This document shows positions 34,097 through 42,199 of a stretch of DNA of 64,000 bases, piece by piece (the first letter of the stretch is position 1; the number at the start of each line of letters is the position of its first letter). The stretch comes from Methylobacterium sp. PvR107. GTDB taxonomy: Bacteria > Pseudomonadota > Alphaproteobacteria > Rhizobiales > Beijerinckiaceae. A program made the translations under genes and the position numbers. Below the pieces are notes generated by a model. The model saw only the letters and a list, made by a program, of their open reading frames with translations. It was not told the origin of the DNA and ran no database searches. The stretch lies in NCBI RefSeq assembly GCF_017833295.1, contig NZ_JAFIBW010000001.1, forward strand, positions 3,052,001 through 3,116,000. The letters run 5' to 3'.

Positions 34097-34807
34097 TCAG
34101 GCCGTGCGGGACGTGCCACCCTGACGCCGCTCTCCGACCGGGGCTGCCTCCTCCCACTCGCGATCCTGCTTCGCCAGCAGAGCGGCACGGCGCGCCGCGA
34201 CGACCTCCGCTTCCGTCGCGGGCGCGCCCATCGCCGCGTCCGCGGCGCGCGGCGCTGGCGCGCTGGCCACGGCCAGGAAGCGGGCGAGCGTCGTGACGAG
34301 GCGATCCACATCGTCGGACAGCATGGCGCCTGTGCCCAGGAGGTCGCGGCGTGAGCGGTCGGCGACATCCGCGCAGGTCCCGCCTGCCCAGCCGAGCGCG
34401 GCGATGGCGTCGGCGCCCAGGGGCAGACGTTCGACCGGCATATCCCGCAGCCGTCCGAGCCTCCGCGCTCCAGTGGCCCCGGCCGTGTGCATATCGCGTG
34501 CGCCCGGCAGCCACCGGGCGATCTCGTTGAGGATGAACGTCCGAACGGCCGCGACGCGGACCGGACCGAACTTCCGGATCCCGCTGATCGCCTCCGGCGA
34601 CGACTGGGCCAGGTGACCGAGATCCCGGTACCCGGCCTTGCGCAGACGGGCCCGCAGGGAGGCCGTCAGGAAACCGCGGCCGAAACCCGCCGTCACGAGA
34701 TGCTGGAGCGTGTCGGGAGGCAGAGCCTCGAACAGCGGGAGCCGCGCGCTGACCTCGCCGAAGAGGCTATCGGACCTGACGGTGCGCACGGGTCGACGGG
34801 GCATCAT
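34097..34807 (-). CDS. Hypothetical protein with helix-hairpin-helix-like segments
   Basis: A 236-residue soluble protein with no firm family. Two regions look like helix-hairpin-helix motifs of the kind found in DNA-binding proteins and the RNA polymerase alpha C-terminal domain: YRDLGHLAQSSPEAISGIRK-FGPVRVAAVRTF (~60-90) and LPLGADAIAALGWAGGTCAD (~125-145). The C-terminal third is an alanine-rich helix with basic and acidic patches (AARRAALLAKQDREWEEAAP). DNA binding is a reasonable guess only. Start at the first of two adjacent ATGs (MMPRRPV). Confidence 0.55.
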   Translation of the reverse strand: MMPRRPVRTVRSDSLFGEVSARLPLFEALPPDTLQHLVTAGFGRGFLTASLRARLRKAGYRDLGHLAQSSPEAISGIRKFGPVRVAAVRTFILNEIARWLPGARDMHTAGATGARRLGRLRDMPVERLPLGADAIAALGWAGGTCADVADRSRRDLLGTGAMLSDDVDRLVTTLARFLAVASAPAPRAADAAMGAPATEAEVVAARRAALLAKQDREWEEAAPVGERRQGGTSRTA

Positions 34808-35124
34808 CGCCGCCGATAGGGCGCTTTCCGGATCTCCGCAACATCCGGCGCAGGCGGGCATTCCGGAGACCCGGGTTCGCCATCTGACCGGCCCTGAACA
34901 GGCGCCGTCGGCGGCAGGCCGCCCGTCCGCTCCGATTGGGTCAGCCCGAAAGGCGGACGGGCTCCGAGCCTGTTCGAAACGGCTGGCGTGACCGTTGCAC
35001 CCGGAGGTCCGCTTCGGCAGACAGCGCATGGGACATCCGTCCGGGCCGCCGGAGCGGATCGCGACCCCGAGAGGATCATGACCGACCAATCCGCAGGGGC
35101 GGTGGCGCCAAGTCCGGGACGTCG
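34808..35124. other. Intergenic upstream of the GntR gene; weak sigma54-like site
   Basis: Contains TGGCGTGACCGTTGCA at 34984-34999, which keeps the GG and GC pairs at the right distance for a sigma54 promoter but differs at two other positions. It would give a ~115-base leader before the GntR gene. No gene was seen. Confidence 0.3.
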
Positions 35125-35826
35125 ATGAAGGCTCGCGATGACGGGGATCGCGTGGGCGCGATCTGCCAGGCCCTGCGACGGGCCATCGTGGAACGGGCGC
35201 TCTCCCCCGGCGACCGCCTGCCGGAGGACGCCCTCGGCGAGCGCTTCGGGGTCAGCCGCACCATCGCCCGACAGGCGCTGCTGCGGCTGGCCGGGGAAGG
35301 CCTGGTCGACCTGCGCCGCAACCGCATCGCCGTCGTGGCGACGCCGAGCTGGGAGGAGGCACGCGACACCTTCGACGTGCGCCTCGGCCTGGAGCGGCTG
35401 GTGGTCCGCCGCCTCGCCGGGCAGCTCAGCCCGGAGCAGCGCCAGGGCCTGCTGGATCAGATCGCCCGCGAGGAGGCCGCCCGGGGCGGGCCCGAGGCGC
35501 TGTCGATCCGGCTCGCCACCGAATTCCACCTGATGCTCGCCGAGATGACCGGCAGCGCCGTGCTGGTCCGCTACGTCGCCGAACTCGGCTATCGCTGCGC
35601 CCTGATCCTGTCCCTCTACAGCCGGCCGCATTCCTCGGACTGCGCCGTGAGCGAGCACCGCGACATCGTCGCCGCCCTGGTCGCGGGCGATGCCGAACGC
35701 GCCGCCGCGCTCATGGACCACCACCTCGACGCGGTCGCCGAGCGGGCGCGCATCGTGCCCCCGGCCCCGCGCGAGCGCGATCTCGCACGCCTGCTGGCGC
35801 CCTACGTCGCGGGCGGTGGGGCCTGA
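35125..35826 (+). CDS. GntR-family regulator with FCD domain
   Basis: A 233-residue regulator of the FadR/FCD type. The winged helix-turn-helix is ALSPGDRLPEDALGERFGVS followed by RTIARQALLRLAGEGLVDLR; the C-terminal all-helical FCD domain (~80-220) includes the metal-ligand-like FHLMLAEMTGS and SEHRDIVAALVAGD. FCD regulators bind small carboxylates, usually substrates of the pathway they control. The gene faces the SnoaL-like gene, and the divergent SnoaL/Liv promoter region beyond it carries a TGYATGCA repeat that could be its operator. Regulation of the Liv operon is therefore likely but inferred. Confidence 0.88.
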   Translation: MKARDDGDRVGAICQALRRAIVERALSPGDRLPEDALGERFGVSRTIARQALLRLAGEGLVDLRRNRIAVVATPSWEEARDTFDVRLGLERLVVRRLAGQLSPEQRQGLLDQIAREEAARGGPEALSIRLATEFHLMLAEMTGSAVLVRYVAELGYRCALILSLYSRPHSSDCAVSEHRDIVAALVAGDAERAAALMDHHLDAVAERARIVPPAPRERDLARLLAPYVAGGGA

Positions 35827-35836
35827 GCCCGCCGCG

Positions 35837-36253
35837 TCAGGCCGTGAGGCCGTGCTTGGTCAGGAGCCGCTCGGCGCTGTCGTTCCACACCTCCATGCCG
35901 ACGATCACCCCGTCGCGCACGGTGAAGCGGTCGACGTAGCGGTTGCCCTCGAAGGGCGTGCCGTCCGGCCACGCGCCGTACAGGGTGCCGAGGCTGTAGA
36001 CCGTGGTGACGCCGTCGCCCGGCACCACGTCCAGCCGCTCCATCCGCTTCTTCACCCAGGCGTAGCGGCCGGCGTTGAAGGCCGTGACCTCGGACGGATG
36101 GTTGAACACCCGGGCGCCGGTGAACACGATCCGCGTGCCCGGCGCCATGTAGCGCGCGGCCGTCTCGGGATCCGGGACCATCGAGGCCTCGAGATAGGCG
36201 GTGACGTTGGCGGCATCGCGCGCGGTCGCCGCATCGTGGGTCACGTCGGTCAT
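35837..36253 (-). CDS. SnoaL/NTF2-like protein
   Basis: A 138-residue cone-shaped alpha+beta (NTF2-like) protein. Typical features are the N-terminal helices with AYLEASMVPDPETAARYMAP, the strand GTRIVFTG, and the C-terminal sheet GTPFEGNRYVDRFTVRDGVI and GMEVWNDS. Family members include hydratases, isomerases and ketosteroid-type catalysts, as well as ligand-binding proteins. It is divergent from the Liv operon and ends 10 bases from the convergent GntR gene, which places it in the same catabolic unit. It may act on an intermediate of the imported compound. Confidence 0.75.
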   Translation of the reverse strand: MTDVTHDAATARDAANVTAYLEASMVPDPETAARYMAPGTRIVFTGARVFNHPSEVTAFNAGRYAWVKKRMERLDVVPGDGVTTVYSLGTLYGAWPDGTPFEGNRYVDRFTVRDGVIVGMEVWNDSAERLLTKHGLTA

Positions 36254-36297
36254 GGCAGGCCTCCTGTCCGCCCAAGGTGCCTCAAAAGCCGCGACGT

Positions 36298-36318
36298 TGC
36301 ATGCAGTAAGTGTATGCA
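36298..36318. promoter_or_regulatory. Paired TGYATGCA sites, candidate GntR operator
   Basis: TGCATGCA (a perfect palindrome) and TGTATGCA lie 13 bases apart, close to the start of the SnoaL gene and about 100 bases upstream of the sigma54 promoter of the Liv operon. GTGTATGCAC resembles the near-palindromic sites of FCD-type GntR proteins. Confidence 0.4.
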
Positions 36319-36399
36319 CTTTGACGCTGGATTGAGCACAGAATGCCTCCGGGGATACAGTCGCCGGTCCGTGCAGCTGCCGAATCGGCCCATTCCCGG

Positions 36400-36415
36400 T
36401 GGCATGGAGGTTGCG
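36400..36415 (+). promoter_or_regulatory. Sigma54 (RpoN) promoter of the Liv operon
   Basis: TGGCATGGAGGTTGCG matches TGGCAC-G-N4-TTGC with one difference, with the GG (-24) and GC (-12) pairs at the exact spacing. Transcription would start near 36426, 25 bases before the binding-protein ATG. It implies control by a nitrogen-type enhancer-binding protein such as NtrC. Confidence 0.65.
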
Positions 36416-36450
36416 CACGGCAGGCTGCGCCCCGCCCTCGGAGACACACC

Positions 36451-37632
36451 ATGGCCTCCTTCCTGCCCCCGACCCTGCGCCGCTTCGCGGTGACGACGAG
36501 CGCCCTGCTCGGCCTGACCGTCTCGGCCGCGCAGGCGGCCGACACCGTCAAGATCGGCCTCGTGACCGCTCTGAGCGGCCAGTCCGCCAAGTCCGGCGAG
36601 GCGATCTCCCGCGGGATCGGCCTCGCCATCGACGAGATCAACGCCAAGGGCGGGGTGCTCGGACGGCCCCTCGAGCTCGTGGCCCGGGACGACGAGGCCA
36701 ACCCGTCCAAGGGGGTGCTGGCGACCCGCGAGCTGATCCAGCGGGTCGGCGTCGTCGCGGTGGTCGGCGGCCTCGACACGCCGGTCTCGATGGCGATCGT
36801 GCCCATCGCCAACCAGATGAAGGTGCCGTTCATCGGCCCCTGGGCGGCCGGCACCGGCATCACCCGCAACGGCGCCGCCGACAATTACGCCTTCCGGGTC
36901 TCCGCGGTCGACGCCCTCGTCGACGAGGCGCTGGTCGCCTACGCGGTGAAGACCTACGGGGCGAAGAAGCCCGGGATGATCCTCGTCAACAACGCCTGGG
37001 GCGAGTCGAACCAGAAGGGCCTCAAGGACGCCCTGCAGGCGGCCAACCTCCCGGCGGCGGGCATCGAGAAATACGAGGCCAACGACGTCGACATGGTGCC
37101 CCAGCTGTCCCGGCTGAAGGAGGCCGGAGCCGACACGCTGTTCCTCGTCGGCAATGTCGGACCCTCGGCCCAGGTGGTGAAGTCCCTCGACCGGATGGGC
37201 TGGTCGGTGCCGGTCGTCTCGCATTGGGGCCCGGCGGGCGGCCGCTTCGACGAGCTCGCCGGCCCGAGCGCCGGCAAGGTCCACTTCATCCAGACCTTCA
37301 CCTTCGCGGGCAACACCTCGCCGAAGGCGAGCGCGGTGCTCGACGCGCTCAAGGCCAAATACCCGGCGATCAAGTCGATGGCCGACGTCACCCCCGCCGT
37401 CGGCATCGCCAACGCCTACGACGCCACGCACCTGCTGGCGCTGGCCATCCAGGCCGCCGGCTCGACCGAGGGCCCGAAGGTCCGCGACGGCTTCTACAAG
37501 ATCGGCACCTATCCGGGCCTGATCAAAACCTACGACACGCCCTTCGCCCCCGGCCAGCACGACGCGCTCGGCCCGAACGACTACGTGTTCACCCGCTTCA
37601 AGGACGGTGAGATCGTCGCGGTGACCAACTGA
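36451..37632 (+). CDS. Liv-type ABC transporter substrate-binding protein
   Basis: A 393-residue periplasmic binding protein of the branched-chain amino acid/amide family (type I fold). A signal peptide (MASFLPPTLRRFAVTTSALL, cut near AQA) precedes DTVKIGLVTALSGQSAKSGE, the KGGVLGRPLELVARDD block, VGGLDTPVSMAIVPIANQ and VGNVGPSAQVVKSLD. GGAG lies seven bases before the ATG. It is first in the operon behind the sigma54 promoter, so it probably imports a nitrogen source; the hydrolases in the region suggest an amide or ureide rather than leucine. The ligand cannot be read from sequence. Confidence 0.88.
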   Translation: MASFLPPTLRRFAVTTSALLGLTVSAAQAADTVKIGLVTALSGQSAKSGEAISRGIGLAIDEINAKGGVLGRPLELVARDDEANPSKGVLATRELIQRVGVVAVVGGLDTPVSMAIVPIANQMKVPFIGPWAAGTGITRNGAADNYAFRVSAVDALVDEALVAYAVKTYGAKKPGMILVNNAWGESNQKGLKDALQAANLPAAGIEKYEANDVDMVPQLSRLKEAGADTLFLVGNVGPSAQVVKSLDRMGWSVPVVSHWGPAGGRFDELAGPSAGKVHFIQTFTFAGNTSPKASAVLDALKAKYPAIKSMADVTPAVGIANAYDATHLLALAIQAAGSTEGPKVRDGFYKIGTYPGLIKTYDTPFAPGQHDALGPNDYVFTRFKDGEIVAVTN

Positions 37633-37640
37633 GCCCGGCG

Positions 37641-38510
37641 ATGCTGACCTCCATCCTCGTCAGCGGCCTCGGCCTCGGCAGCATGTACGGGCTCGTGGCC
37701 CTGGGCTTCCACGTGACCTACGCGGTGTCGGGGACCGTGAACTTCGCGCAGGGCAGCGTCGTCACCCTGGGCGCGGTCCTGGCCTATGCGCTGGGCGTCA
37801 CCCTCGGCTGGCCGATGCCGGCCGCGATCGTCCTGGCGCTCGCCGGCTGCGCCCTGTTCGGCCTCGTGGTCGAGCGGGCGCTGGTCCGCCCGTTCGTGGC
37901 GCGCGGCTCGGACGCGTGGCTCCTGGCGACGGTGGCGGGCGGCATCGTCCTCGACAACACCGTGCTGTTCACCTTCGGCAAGGAGCCGCGCAGCCTGCCC
38001 TCGCCGCTGGCGACGAAGCCGGTGGAGATCCTCGGGACCGGCATCTACCCGCTGCAGCTCGTGATCCCGGTGGTCGGGATCGCCCTGGCCTTCGCGATCC
38101 GCACGGTGTTCCGCCGGACCGATCTCGGCCGCGTCCTCCTCGCCGTGGCGCAGAACGCCGACGCCGCCCGGCTGATGGGGATCGACGTGCGCCGCACCGT
38201 GGCCTGCGCCTTCGCGCTCTCGGCGGTGCTGGCCGGCATCGCCGGCCTGCTGATCGCGCCGCTCTTCTCGGTCTCGGCCGAGCTCGGCACGCTGTTCGGC
38301 ATCAAGGCCTTCGCGGTGGCGATCCTCGGCGGCATCGGCTCCGCCACCGGGGTGATCCTGGCGGGGCTGCTCTACGGCCTCGTCGAGGCCGGCGTCACCG
38401 CGACCCTCGGCTCGACCTACACGCAGCTCGTGGTGTTCTCGGTGATCGTCCTGGCCCTCACCCTGCGCCCCGACGGCCTGCTCGGCCGCGCCGCCGTCAA
38501 CAAGGTCTGA
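37641..38510 (+). CDS. LivH-like ABC permease
   Basis: A 289-residue membrane permease with about eight helices. Typical LivH blocks are GLGLGSMYGLVALGFHVTYA, GTVNFAQGSVVTLGAVLAYA, RVLLAVAQNADAARLMGIDV (the cytoplasmic loop contacting the ATPase) and AVAILGGIGSATGVILAGLL. It follows the binding-protein gene by 8 bases and precedes the fused LivM-LivG-LivF gene by 4. It forms the heterodimeric channel with the LivM part of that fusion. Confidence 0.9.
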   Translation: MLTSILVSGLGLGSMYGLVALGFHVTYAVSGTVNFAQGSVVTLGAVLAYALGVTLGWPMPAAIVLALAGCALFGLVVERALVRPFVARGSDAWLLATVAGGIVLDNTVLFTFGKEPRSLPSPLATKPVEILGTGIYPLQLVIPVVGIALAFAIRTVFRRTDLGRVLLAVAQNADAARLMGIDVRRTVACAFALSAVLAGIAGLLIAPLFSVSAELGTLFGIKAFAVAILGGIGSATGVILAGLLYGLVEAGVTATLGSTYTQLVVFSVIVLALTLRPDGLLGRAAVNKV

Positions 38511-38514
38511 CGCG

Positions 38515-40983
38515 ATGCCGTACCTGCGCTCGGCCCCGGCGATGCGGCTATGCATCGCCGGCCTCACCGCCGCCGCGCTCGGCCTCGTCGCGCTGACCGG
38601 CGGCTACAGCCATTTCGTGATCGCCCTGGTGGCGCTGACCACGGTGGCCGGCGTCGGCCTCAACGTGCTCCTCGGCCTGACCGGTCTGATCTCCTTCGGC
38701 CAGGCCGGCTTCTACGCGATCGGCGCCTACGCGAGCGCGATCCTGACCCTCCACGGCGTCAGCTTCTGGCTGGCGCTCCCGGCGGCGGCCGTGATCGCGG
38801 CGCTCGTCGGCGGTCTCGTGGCGGTGCCGGCGATGCGCGTGAAGGGCCCCTACCTCGCCATGCTGACGATCGCCTTCGGCTTCATCGTCGAGCACGGCCT
38901 GATCGAGGGCGGCGCGCTGACCGGCGGCCAGAACGGCCTCGTCGTCACCGACGCGCCGAGCCTCCTCGGCGAGCCGCTCTCGCCGGCCGGCCTCGCCGTG
39001 CTGGCGGTGCTCGCAGCCGGCGCGAGCCTCGCCGGGTTCGACCTCCTCGCCCGCAGCCGCCTCGGCCGGGCGATGCGCGCCGTGCGCGACGCCGACGTCG
39101 CCGCGGCGGCTTTGGGCTTCGATCCGGTCCGGGTGAAGACCCTGGCCTTCGCGATCTCCGCCGCCCTGACCGGCCTCGCGGGCGCTGTCCTGCCGCCGCT
39201 GATGCTGTTCATCGCGCCGAGTTCGTTCCCGTTCTCGCAGTCGATCCTGTTCGTCCTGTCGGTGATCGTCGGCGGCGCCGGCACGGTGCTCGGCCCGCTC
39301 CTCGGGGCGCTCGTCACCGTGCTGCTGCCGGAGGCGCTGTCCGGCCTCGCCGAGTACCGCCTGCTGTTCTTCGGGATCGCGACCCTGGCGGTGCTCTGGC
39401 TGGTGCCCTCGGGGCTGGTCGGCAGCCTCGCCCGCCTGCTGCCCCGCGGCCGCGGCGCGCCGGCGGCCGCGGAGGGCGGGGACGCGCCGCTGCCCGGCAC
39501 GGCGGCGCGCGAGGCCCTCGTCCTCGCCGGCATCGGCATCCGTTTCGGCGGCATCACGGCGGCGGACGGCGTCGATCTCACCGCCCGGCCCGGCGCGGTC
39601 ACCAGCGTGATCGGCCCGAACGGCGCCGGCAAGACGACCGTTCTCAACATGGTCTCGGGCTTCTACCGCCCGAGCGCCGGGACGATCCGCCTGGGCGGAC
39701 GCGACCTCGCCGGCCGGCCCGCGCACGTCGTCGCCCGGGCCGGCATCGCGCGCACCTACCAGACCACGCGCCTGTTCGGCTCGCTGCCGGTGGCCGACAA
39801 CGTCGCCCTCGGGCTCGCACCGGGCCAACTCTGGCGCCGCGCGCGGGCGCGGGACCGCGCGACGGCTGCCGCACTCCTCGCCTTCGTCGGCTACCGGGGC
39901 GCCCTCGACCGCCCGGCCGCCGAGCTGGCCCATGTCGACCGGCGGCTCGTGGAGATCGCCCGGGCGCTCGCCGGCAGCCCCACGGTGCTGCTCCTCGACG
40001 AGCCCGCAGCCGGCCTGTCGCGGGCCGACACCGACCGGCTGGCCCGGCTGATCCGCCGGATCGCCGACAGCGGCGTCGCGGTGGTGCTGGTCGAGCACGA
40101 CATGCCGCTGGTGATGGGCATCTCCGACCACATCCTCGTCATGGATGCCGGGCGCCCGATCGCGCGGGGCACGCCCGCCGAGATCCGGCGCGATCCCGCG
40201 GTCCTGCGCGCCTATCTCGGCGGCGCCGACACCCCGGCCCGGCCGCGGAGCGCGCCGTGGCAGGGGCCGGCGGATGCGGTCCTCTCGGTACTCGACCTGA
40301 CCGCCGGCTACGGCGCCGCGCCCGTCCTCGACGGCGTCCATCTCGACGTGCGGCCGGGCGAGACCGTCGCCCTGCTGGGCGCGAACGGCGCCGGCAAGTC
40401 CACGACGATGCGGGCGTTGGCGGGGCTTCTGCGCCCGGTCGCGGGATCGGTCGTGTTCGACGACCGGCGCATCGACGCGCTGCCCGCGCACCGGATCGCC
40501 CGCGGCGGCCTCGTCCTGGTGCCGGAGGGCCGGCAGGTCTTCCCGGAGCTGAGCGTCGTCGAGAATATCCGCCTCGGCGCCTTCGGGCGCGGGACGCCGA
40601 TCGACCCGGCCGAGATCGAGCGCCTGCTCGACCGGTTCCCGCGGCTCCGCGACCGGGCCGGGAGCCGGGCGGGCCTGCTCTCCGGCGGCGAGCAGCAGAT
40701 GCTGGCCATCGCCCGCGGGTTGATGGCGCATCCGCGCATCCTGCTCCTCGACGAGCCGTCGCTGGGCCTCGCCCCGGCGATGATCAACGCCCTCTACGCC
40801 ACTGTGGCGGAACTGCGCGACGAGGGCGTCACCATCCTGATCGTCGACCAGATGGCGGCGCTGGCCCTCACGGTCGCCGACCGCGGCTACGTGCTGGAGC
40901 AGGGCCGGGTCGTCGCGCGCGGAACCGCCGCGGAACTGTCGGCGGACAAGGGGCTGGAAGCGGCCTATCTCGGTGCGGCGTAA
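38515..40983 (+). CDS. LivM-LivG-LivF triple fusion: permease plus two ABC ATPases
   Basis: One 822-residue chain contains a LivM-type permease (~1-310: GLISFGQAGFYAIGAYASAI, VPAMRVKGPYLAMLTIAFGF), a LivG-type ATPase (~335-570: Walker A GPNGAGKT, Walker B LLLDEPAAGL, H-loop VEHDM) and a LivF-type ATPase (~590-822: GANGAGKS, signature LSGGEQQ, Walker B LLLDEPSLGL). These are normally three proteins. In the LivG part the signature LSxGxQ is replaced by LAHVDRR, so one of the two composite ATP sites has no normal signature helix. The linker regions are Ala/Gly/Pro-rich. No frameshift is needed to read it, so the fusion is real in this sequence. Confidence 0.9.
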   Translation: MPYLRSAPAMRLCIAGLTAAALGLVALTGGYSHFVIALVALTTVAGVGLNVLLGLTGLISFGQAGFYAIGAYASAILTLHGVSFWLALPAAAVIAALVGGLVAVPAMRVKGPYLAMLTIAFGFIVEHGLIEGGALTGGQNGLVVTDAPSLLGEPLSPAGLAVLAVLAAGASLAGFDLLARSRLGRAMRAVRDADVAAAALGFDPVRVKTLAFAISAALTGLAGAVLPPLMLFIAPSSFPFSQSILFVLSVIVGGAGTVLGPLLGALVTVLLPEALSGLAEYRLLFFGIATLAVLWLVPSGLVGSLARLLPRGRGAPAAAEGGDAPLPGTAAREALVLAGIGIRFGGITAADGVDLTARPGAVTSVIGPNGAGKTTVLNMVSGFYRPSAGTIRLGGRDLAGRPAHVVARAGIARTYQTTRLFGSLPVADNVALGLAPGQLWRRARARDRATAAALLAFVGYRGALDRPAAELAHVDRRLVEIARALAGSPTVLLLDEPAAGLSRADTDRLARLIRRIADSGVAVVLVEHDMPLVMGISDHILVMDAGRPIARGTPAEIRRDPAVLRAYLGGADTPARPRSAPWQGPADAVLSVLDLTAGYGAAPVLDGVHLDVRPGETVALLGANGAGKSTTMRALAGLLRPVAGSVVFDDRRIDALPAHRIARGGLVLVPEGRQVFPELSVVENIRLGAFGRGTPIDPAEIERLLDRFPRLRDRAGSRAGLLSGGEQQMLAIARGLMAHPRILLLDEPSLGLAPAMINALYATVAELRDEGVTILIVDQMAALALTVADRGYVLEQGRVVARGTAAELSADKGLEAAYLGAA

Positions 40984-40995
40984 CGGGGGGCCCTG

Positions 40996-41886
40996 ATGGA
41001 TACGAATGCCGGACACGGCCGCTATGGCTACAGCGCCCTCCCCGACCGGCCGGTCTACGATTGGCCGGAGGGCAAGCGCCTCGCCGTCTATATCGGGCTG
41101 AACCTCGAGACCTTCGCGTTCGGCGAGGGTCTGGGCGCCGAACTGGCGCCGGGCGGCCCGCAGCCGGACGTGCTCAACTACGCGTGGCGCGACTGGGGCA
41201 ACCGGGTCGGCGCGTGGCGGATCGCCGAGATGCTGGACGCGCTCGCAATGCCCGCGAGCGTGCTGGTCAACAGCAACCTCTACCGGGACTGCCCCGGGCT
41301 GATCGAGGCGTTCCGGGCGCGCGGCGACGAGATCGTCGGCCACGGGCGGACCAACGCCGAGCGGCAGGGCACCCTCGACGAGGCCGCCGAGCGGGCGCTG
41401 ATCGCCGAGACGACGCAGGTGATCGCCGCGCAGGAGGGCCGCCCGCCGGCCGGCTGGCTCGGGCCGTGGATCTCGCAGTCGCGGGTGACGCCCGACCTCC
41501 TGGCCGAGGCCGGCTACCGCTACCTGCTCGACTGGGACCACGACGATCAGCCGACCTGGTTCGCGACCCGCAACGGCGGCCGGATCCTGACGGTACCCTA
41601 CCCGCAGGAACTCAACGACATCCCCGCGATCGTGGCGCGCAAGGAGACCGGCCGCCAGTTCGCCGACATGATCGTGGACGCCTTCGACGAGATGCTGGAG
41701 CAGGCGCGCGCCGCGCCCCTGGTGATGGGCATCGCGCTCCATCCCTATATCGTCGGGCGCCCGCACCGGCTGCGGCCCCTGCGGCAGGCGCTCCAGCACA
41801 TCGTCGACCGCCGCGACGGCATCTGGCTCACCACGGCGGGCGCCATCGCGGACCACGTCACGGCGCAGTCGGTCCAGGCCCGCTGA
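40996..41886 (+). CDS. Polysaccharide-deacetylase-fold hydrolase (PuuE-like)
   Basis: A 296-residue protein of the NodB/polysaccharide deacetylase family, in the branch that includes cofactor-independent allantoinase (PuuE) and related amide hydrolases. Visible blocks are LAVYIGLNLETFAFGEG, GNRVGAWRIAEMLDAL, GDEIVGHGRTNAERQ (the first motif with His) and ALHPYIVGRPHRLRPL. The Asp of the usual TFDD motif is replaced by Asn-Leu-Glu here. It is the last gene of the Liv operon, 12 bases after the fusion and followed by a terminator, so it probably hydrolyses the imported compound in the cytoplasm. Allantoin or another ureide is a reasonable, unproven guess. Confidence 0.8.
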   Translation: MDTNAGHGRYGYSALPDRPVYDWPEGKRLAVYIGLNLETFAFGEGLGAELAPGGPQPDVLNYAWRDWGNRVGAWRIAEMLDALAMPASVLVNSNLYRDCPGLIEAFRARGDEIVGHGRTNAERQGTLDEAAERALIAETTQVIAAQEGRPPAGWLGPWISQSRVTPDLLAEAGYRYLLDWDHDDQPTWFATRNGGRILTVPYPQELNDIPAIVARKETGRQFADMIVDAFDEMLEQARAAPLVMGIALHPYIVGRPHRLRPLRQALQHIVDRRDGIWLTTAGAIADHVTAQSVQAR

Positions 41887-41898
41887 CGCGGCGCGACC

Positions 41899-41917
41899 CC
41901 GCCCGCGGGCGGCTTTT
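41899..41917 (+). terminator. Rho-independent terminator of the Liv operon
   Basis: CCGCCC-GC-GGGCGG is a perfect palindrome followed by CTTTT, 12 bases after the hydrolase stop. The stem is very GC-rich with a tight loop and a short T-run. Confidence 0.6.
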
Positions 41918-42199
41918 CCACCCCTGATCGGGCGTGCCAGGGTCCTCCGCGGCCTGCCCGGTCATGCGGCTGCCTGCGTCGGCATCCCGGAACGGATGTT
42001 CTGTGGCGCGCAAGCTCGGCCCGTCGGCAGGATAGCGCTGGCTCCTGACGCAGGCCGACACGCCGAATTCCGACGCGCTTTCCCCTTCAGCCGGGACGCG
42101 GCCTCGTTCCTGCAAGCTGCATCGTGGCGGGTTCGACGATCGGTCCGGGCCATCGCTGGCGGTTGAACGATGCCGCCCGAGCAGAGTGGGAGCTGTCCG
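41918..42199. other. Intergenic upstream of the family-5 binding protein
   Basis: No sigma54 site or clear -35/-10 pair was found. A 56-codon plus-strand frame (41996-42166, start MFCGAQARPVGRIALAP) has no recognised product and is not called. Confidence 0.35.

Noticed and set aside
38548..41927. Open frames of ~1100 codons on both strands overlapping the Liv fusion
   Set aside because: Only the frame with Walker motifs and membrane helices is coding; the others are shadows.
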